Assembly: GCA_018985235.1 (NCBI GenBank)
Contig: JADGIG010000021.1
Coordinates: forward strand, 1 to 42,145
Origin: Sanchytrium tribonematis
Taxonomy: Eukaryota; Sanchytriomycota; Sanchytriomycetes; Sanchytriales; Sanchytriaceae
Direction of reading: 5' to 3'
DNA length: 42,145 bases
The notes beneath the pieces were generated by a model that searched no databases, was not told where the DNA came from, and was given only the letters and a program-made list of their open reading frames with translations. Positions 40,990-42,145 of this stretch are shown in pieces. The position numbers and the translations under genes were made by a program. Numbering within the stretch: the first letter of the stretch is position 1; the number at the start of each line of letters is the position of its first letter.

Positions 40990-42145
40990 TTACTCAGATG
41001 GAAATGTTAACCAAAACGGGTTTGCAAGTACATCCTCTTTCTTGACTCTATCTAAAAGTCCTTCTAATTTCTTTTTGTAATTTATAAGTTGAGAGCTATA
41101 AGGCGTTGGGTCTAAATTAAAAAATATTACCAAAATAGCATTTAAAAACATGCCATTGCATCACTACTTCTTTTCCTTTAATAAGAACTTCTATCCAATT
41201 TGTATTTTCTTTTCCAAAAAGACGATGTGCCATCCCAATACATGATTCACCTTGGCTTGAGATGAGAAATGGATCTGCGCCCATCCAAAGTAAAAGCTGT
41301 ATACAATCAGCATGACCGTGGTAAATTGCTTCATGAAGCGGGGTATATTGGTCAACATTGTCCTGATCATTAACATTTAAATTTGATAGCAATGCCAGCA
41401 TGCACATCCAAACATTTCCACTTCTTGCTGCCAAGTGTAAGAGATTAAACCCAAATTCATTTCTCATTTGCGAGTTTGCATTATATTTTAACAATACAGC
41501 ATTGACGCCCACATTTTGATGAACAAGAAGAGCGAAACAGCTATGTTTGGCAGCTGACGTGGAATTTTTGAGTAGCAAAAGAAGTACAGCCCAATTATTT
41601 CTCGCACAGGCAACGTCAATTGGCAAAACTTGCGCATGAATATTAAAAGTTGGTATTACTTTAAATGACTCAAAACTCTCAGATTTAGGAATGTAATTTT
41701 TGTTATACTCTTTTAAATAAGAGCAGCTTTGAATGCCGTAAACTACTCTAGGAATTCTCTTGATAACATTTGGATCAAATTTATCGGCCGCAGATGTGTT
41801 AATAGGAGCTTCAGAATCTCCATCTGCAGATGCCGAAGTGGTTCTTTCCCACTCAATTTTAGATATACTGTAATCACATTTGACCTTACCTTCCGATTCT
41901 ACTGCAGACCAGATATGTTTCATATCCACCAACTTTGGAGTCTCAACTTTCAAGTGTTCCCCGAGATTTGCAATAAGAGCATAAAGTCCAAGCCGGATAC
42001 CACGCATCTGATCCGCGCCATTTTGGAGTAATAAACTTACACATTCCGGAGAAGTAAGATTACTGGAACAACATGCAGCCATCAAAGGTGTTATATCATA
42101 CCATGCATGATCCAGTTTAGGCTGTTTTGATTGCAACCATTCTTG
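40990..42145 (-). CDS. Ankyrin-repeat protein (5' partial; one 19-nt intron)
   Basis: The C-terminal 378 residues of a protein whose frame is open to the right edge, from exons 42145-41131 and 41111-40990. Ankyrin-type units include ITPLMAACCSSNLTSPECVSLLLQNGAD, FNLLHLAARSGNVWMCMLALLSN and TPLHEAIYHGHADCIQLLLWMGADP. A polar insert with a Ser/Ala-rich stretch separates the first from the later repeats. Without splicing the protein would end in ...KCYFGNIF. Splicing instead adds a 40-residue charged tail (FDPTPYSSQLINYKKKLEGL onward, ending NPFWLTFPSE) that stops just short of the convergent POB3. I do not recognise the family. Confidence 0.8.
41112..41130 (-). other. 19-nt intron in the right-end ankyrin gene
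   Basis: On the coding strand GTAATATTTTTTAATTTAG, phase 1 (G|AC). Support is the exact match to the other five and the sensible open tail after splicing. There is no homology across the junction, so this is the least certain of the six. Confidence 0.78.

Noticed and set aside
1-42145. CRISPR array, insertion sequences, bacterial operons or ribosome binding sites
   Set aside because: No direct-repeat arrays or transposase sequences were seen, and the gene set is nuclear eukaryotic. GGAG strings near starts occur in both orientations and are not Shine-Dalgarno sites.
1-42145. Alternative genetic code or nucleomorph origin suggested by tiny introns
   Set aside because: TAA, TAG and TGA all act as stops at family-consistent ends. 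Genes for ALG9, TRP5, ACC1 and mitochondrial S19 fit a full nucleus and not a nucleomorph.

Overview
This is a very compact, AT-rich (roughly two-thirds A+T) piece of a eukaryotic nuclear genome. I count 33 protein-coding genes and one tRNA in 42 kb, about one gene per 1.25 kb. Two genes run off the window ends (the listerin C-terminus on the left, an ankyrin protein on the right). The gene set is eukaryotic: POL3, TRP5, ALG9, RPLP0, RPF1, VPS29, TAF9, ACC1, RPC34, LUC7, VMA10, POB3. Two features point to a fungus or fungal relative: tryptophan synthase is an alpha-beta fusion (TRP5 type), and the FACT subunit is POB3-like and lacks the HMG box of animal and plant SSRP1. Compactness suggests an early-diverging or reduced lineage (Rozellomycota, aphelid or chytrid-like). 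That placement is inference; the species cannot be named from the sequence.

The most striking result is that all six genes broken by a frame change are repaired by removing exactly 19 nt: POL3, RMD5, a VIT/VWA protein, an ABC ATPase, POB3 and the right-end ankyrin gene. The six 19-mers align without gaps to GTA-N8-TAAY-NN-AG, with the branch-point-like adenosine at intron position 14. In every case the spliced protein restores continuity, and in four it restores clear family sequence across the junction. These look like spliceosomal introns of uniform 19-nt length.

Layout, left to right: LTN1 (partial) > < POL3 < RMD5, diverging from TRP5 >; < unknown gene < ALG9, diverging from RPLP0 >; < ankyrin gene < 7TM-RGS receptor < PXR1-like, diverging from RPF1 >; < HIBCH < VPS29, diverging from CC2D1-like >; < TAF9; tRNA-Ile >; < phosphopantetheinyl transferase < ACC1, diverging from an alpha/beta hydrolase >; unknown gene >; < VIT/VWA < QTRT2-like, diverging from ABC ATPase >; < RPC34, diverging from mitochondrial S19 >; < HMG-box protein < LUC7; a 403-bp gap; < SLC41/MgtE, diverging from THR1 >; VMA10 >; coiled-coil protein >; small unknown gene >; POB3 >; < ankyrin gene.

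Expression signals are compressed into the short spacers. Divergent start codons are often only 21-42 bp apart. A C-rich CTCC/CCCC element on either strand lies within about 45 nt of the start in 23 of 31 genes whose start is visible (hand count). AATAAA often overlaps the stop codon. Two convergent pairs share the same perfect palindrome AATAAATTTATT, which gives a poly(A) hexamer on both strands. The phosphopantetheinyl transferase reading frame ends inside the tRNA gene on the opposite strand. There is no functional cluster overall, but some neighbours fit together: PXR1 with RPF1 (ribosome biogenesis), ACC1 with the phosphopantetheinyl transferase (malonyl-CoA supply and carrier-protein activation), and RPC34 with mitochondrial S19 (gene expression).
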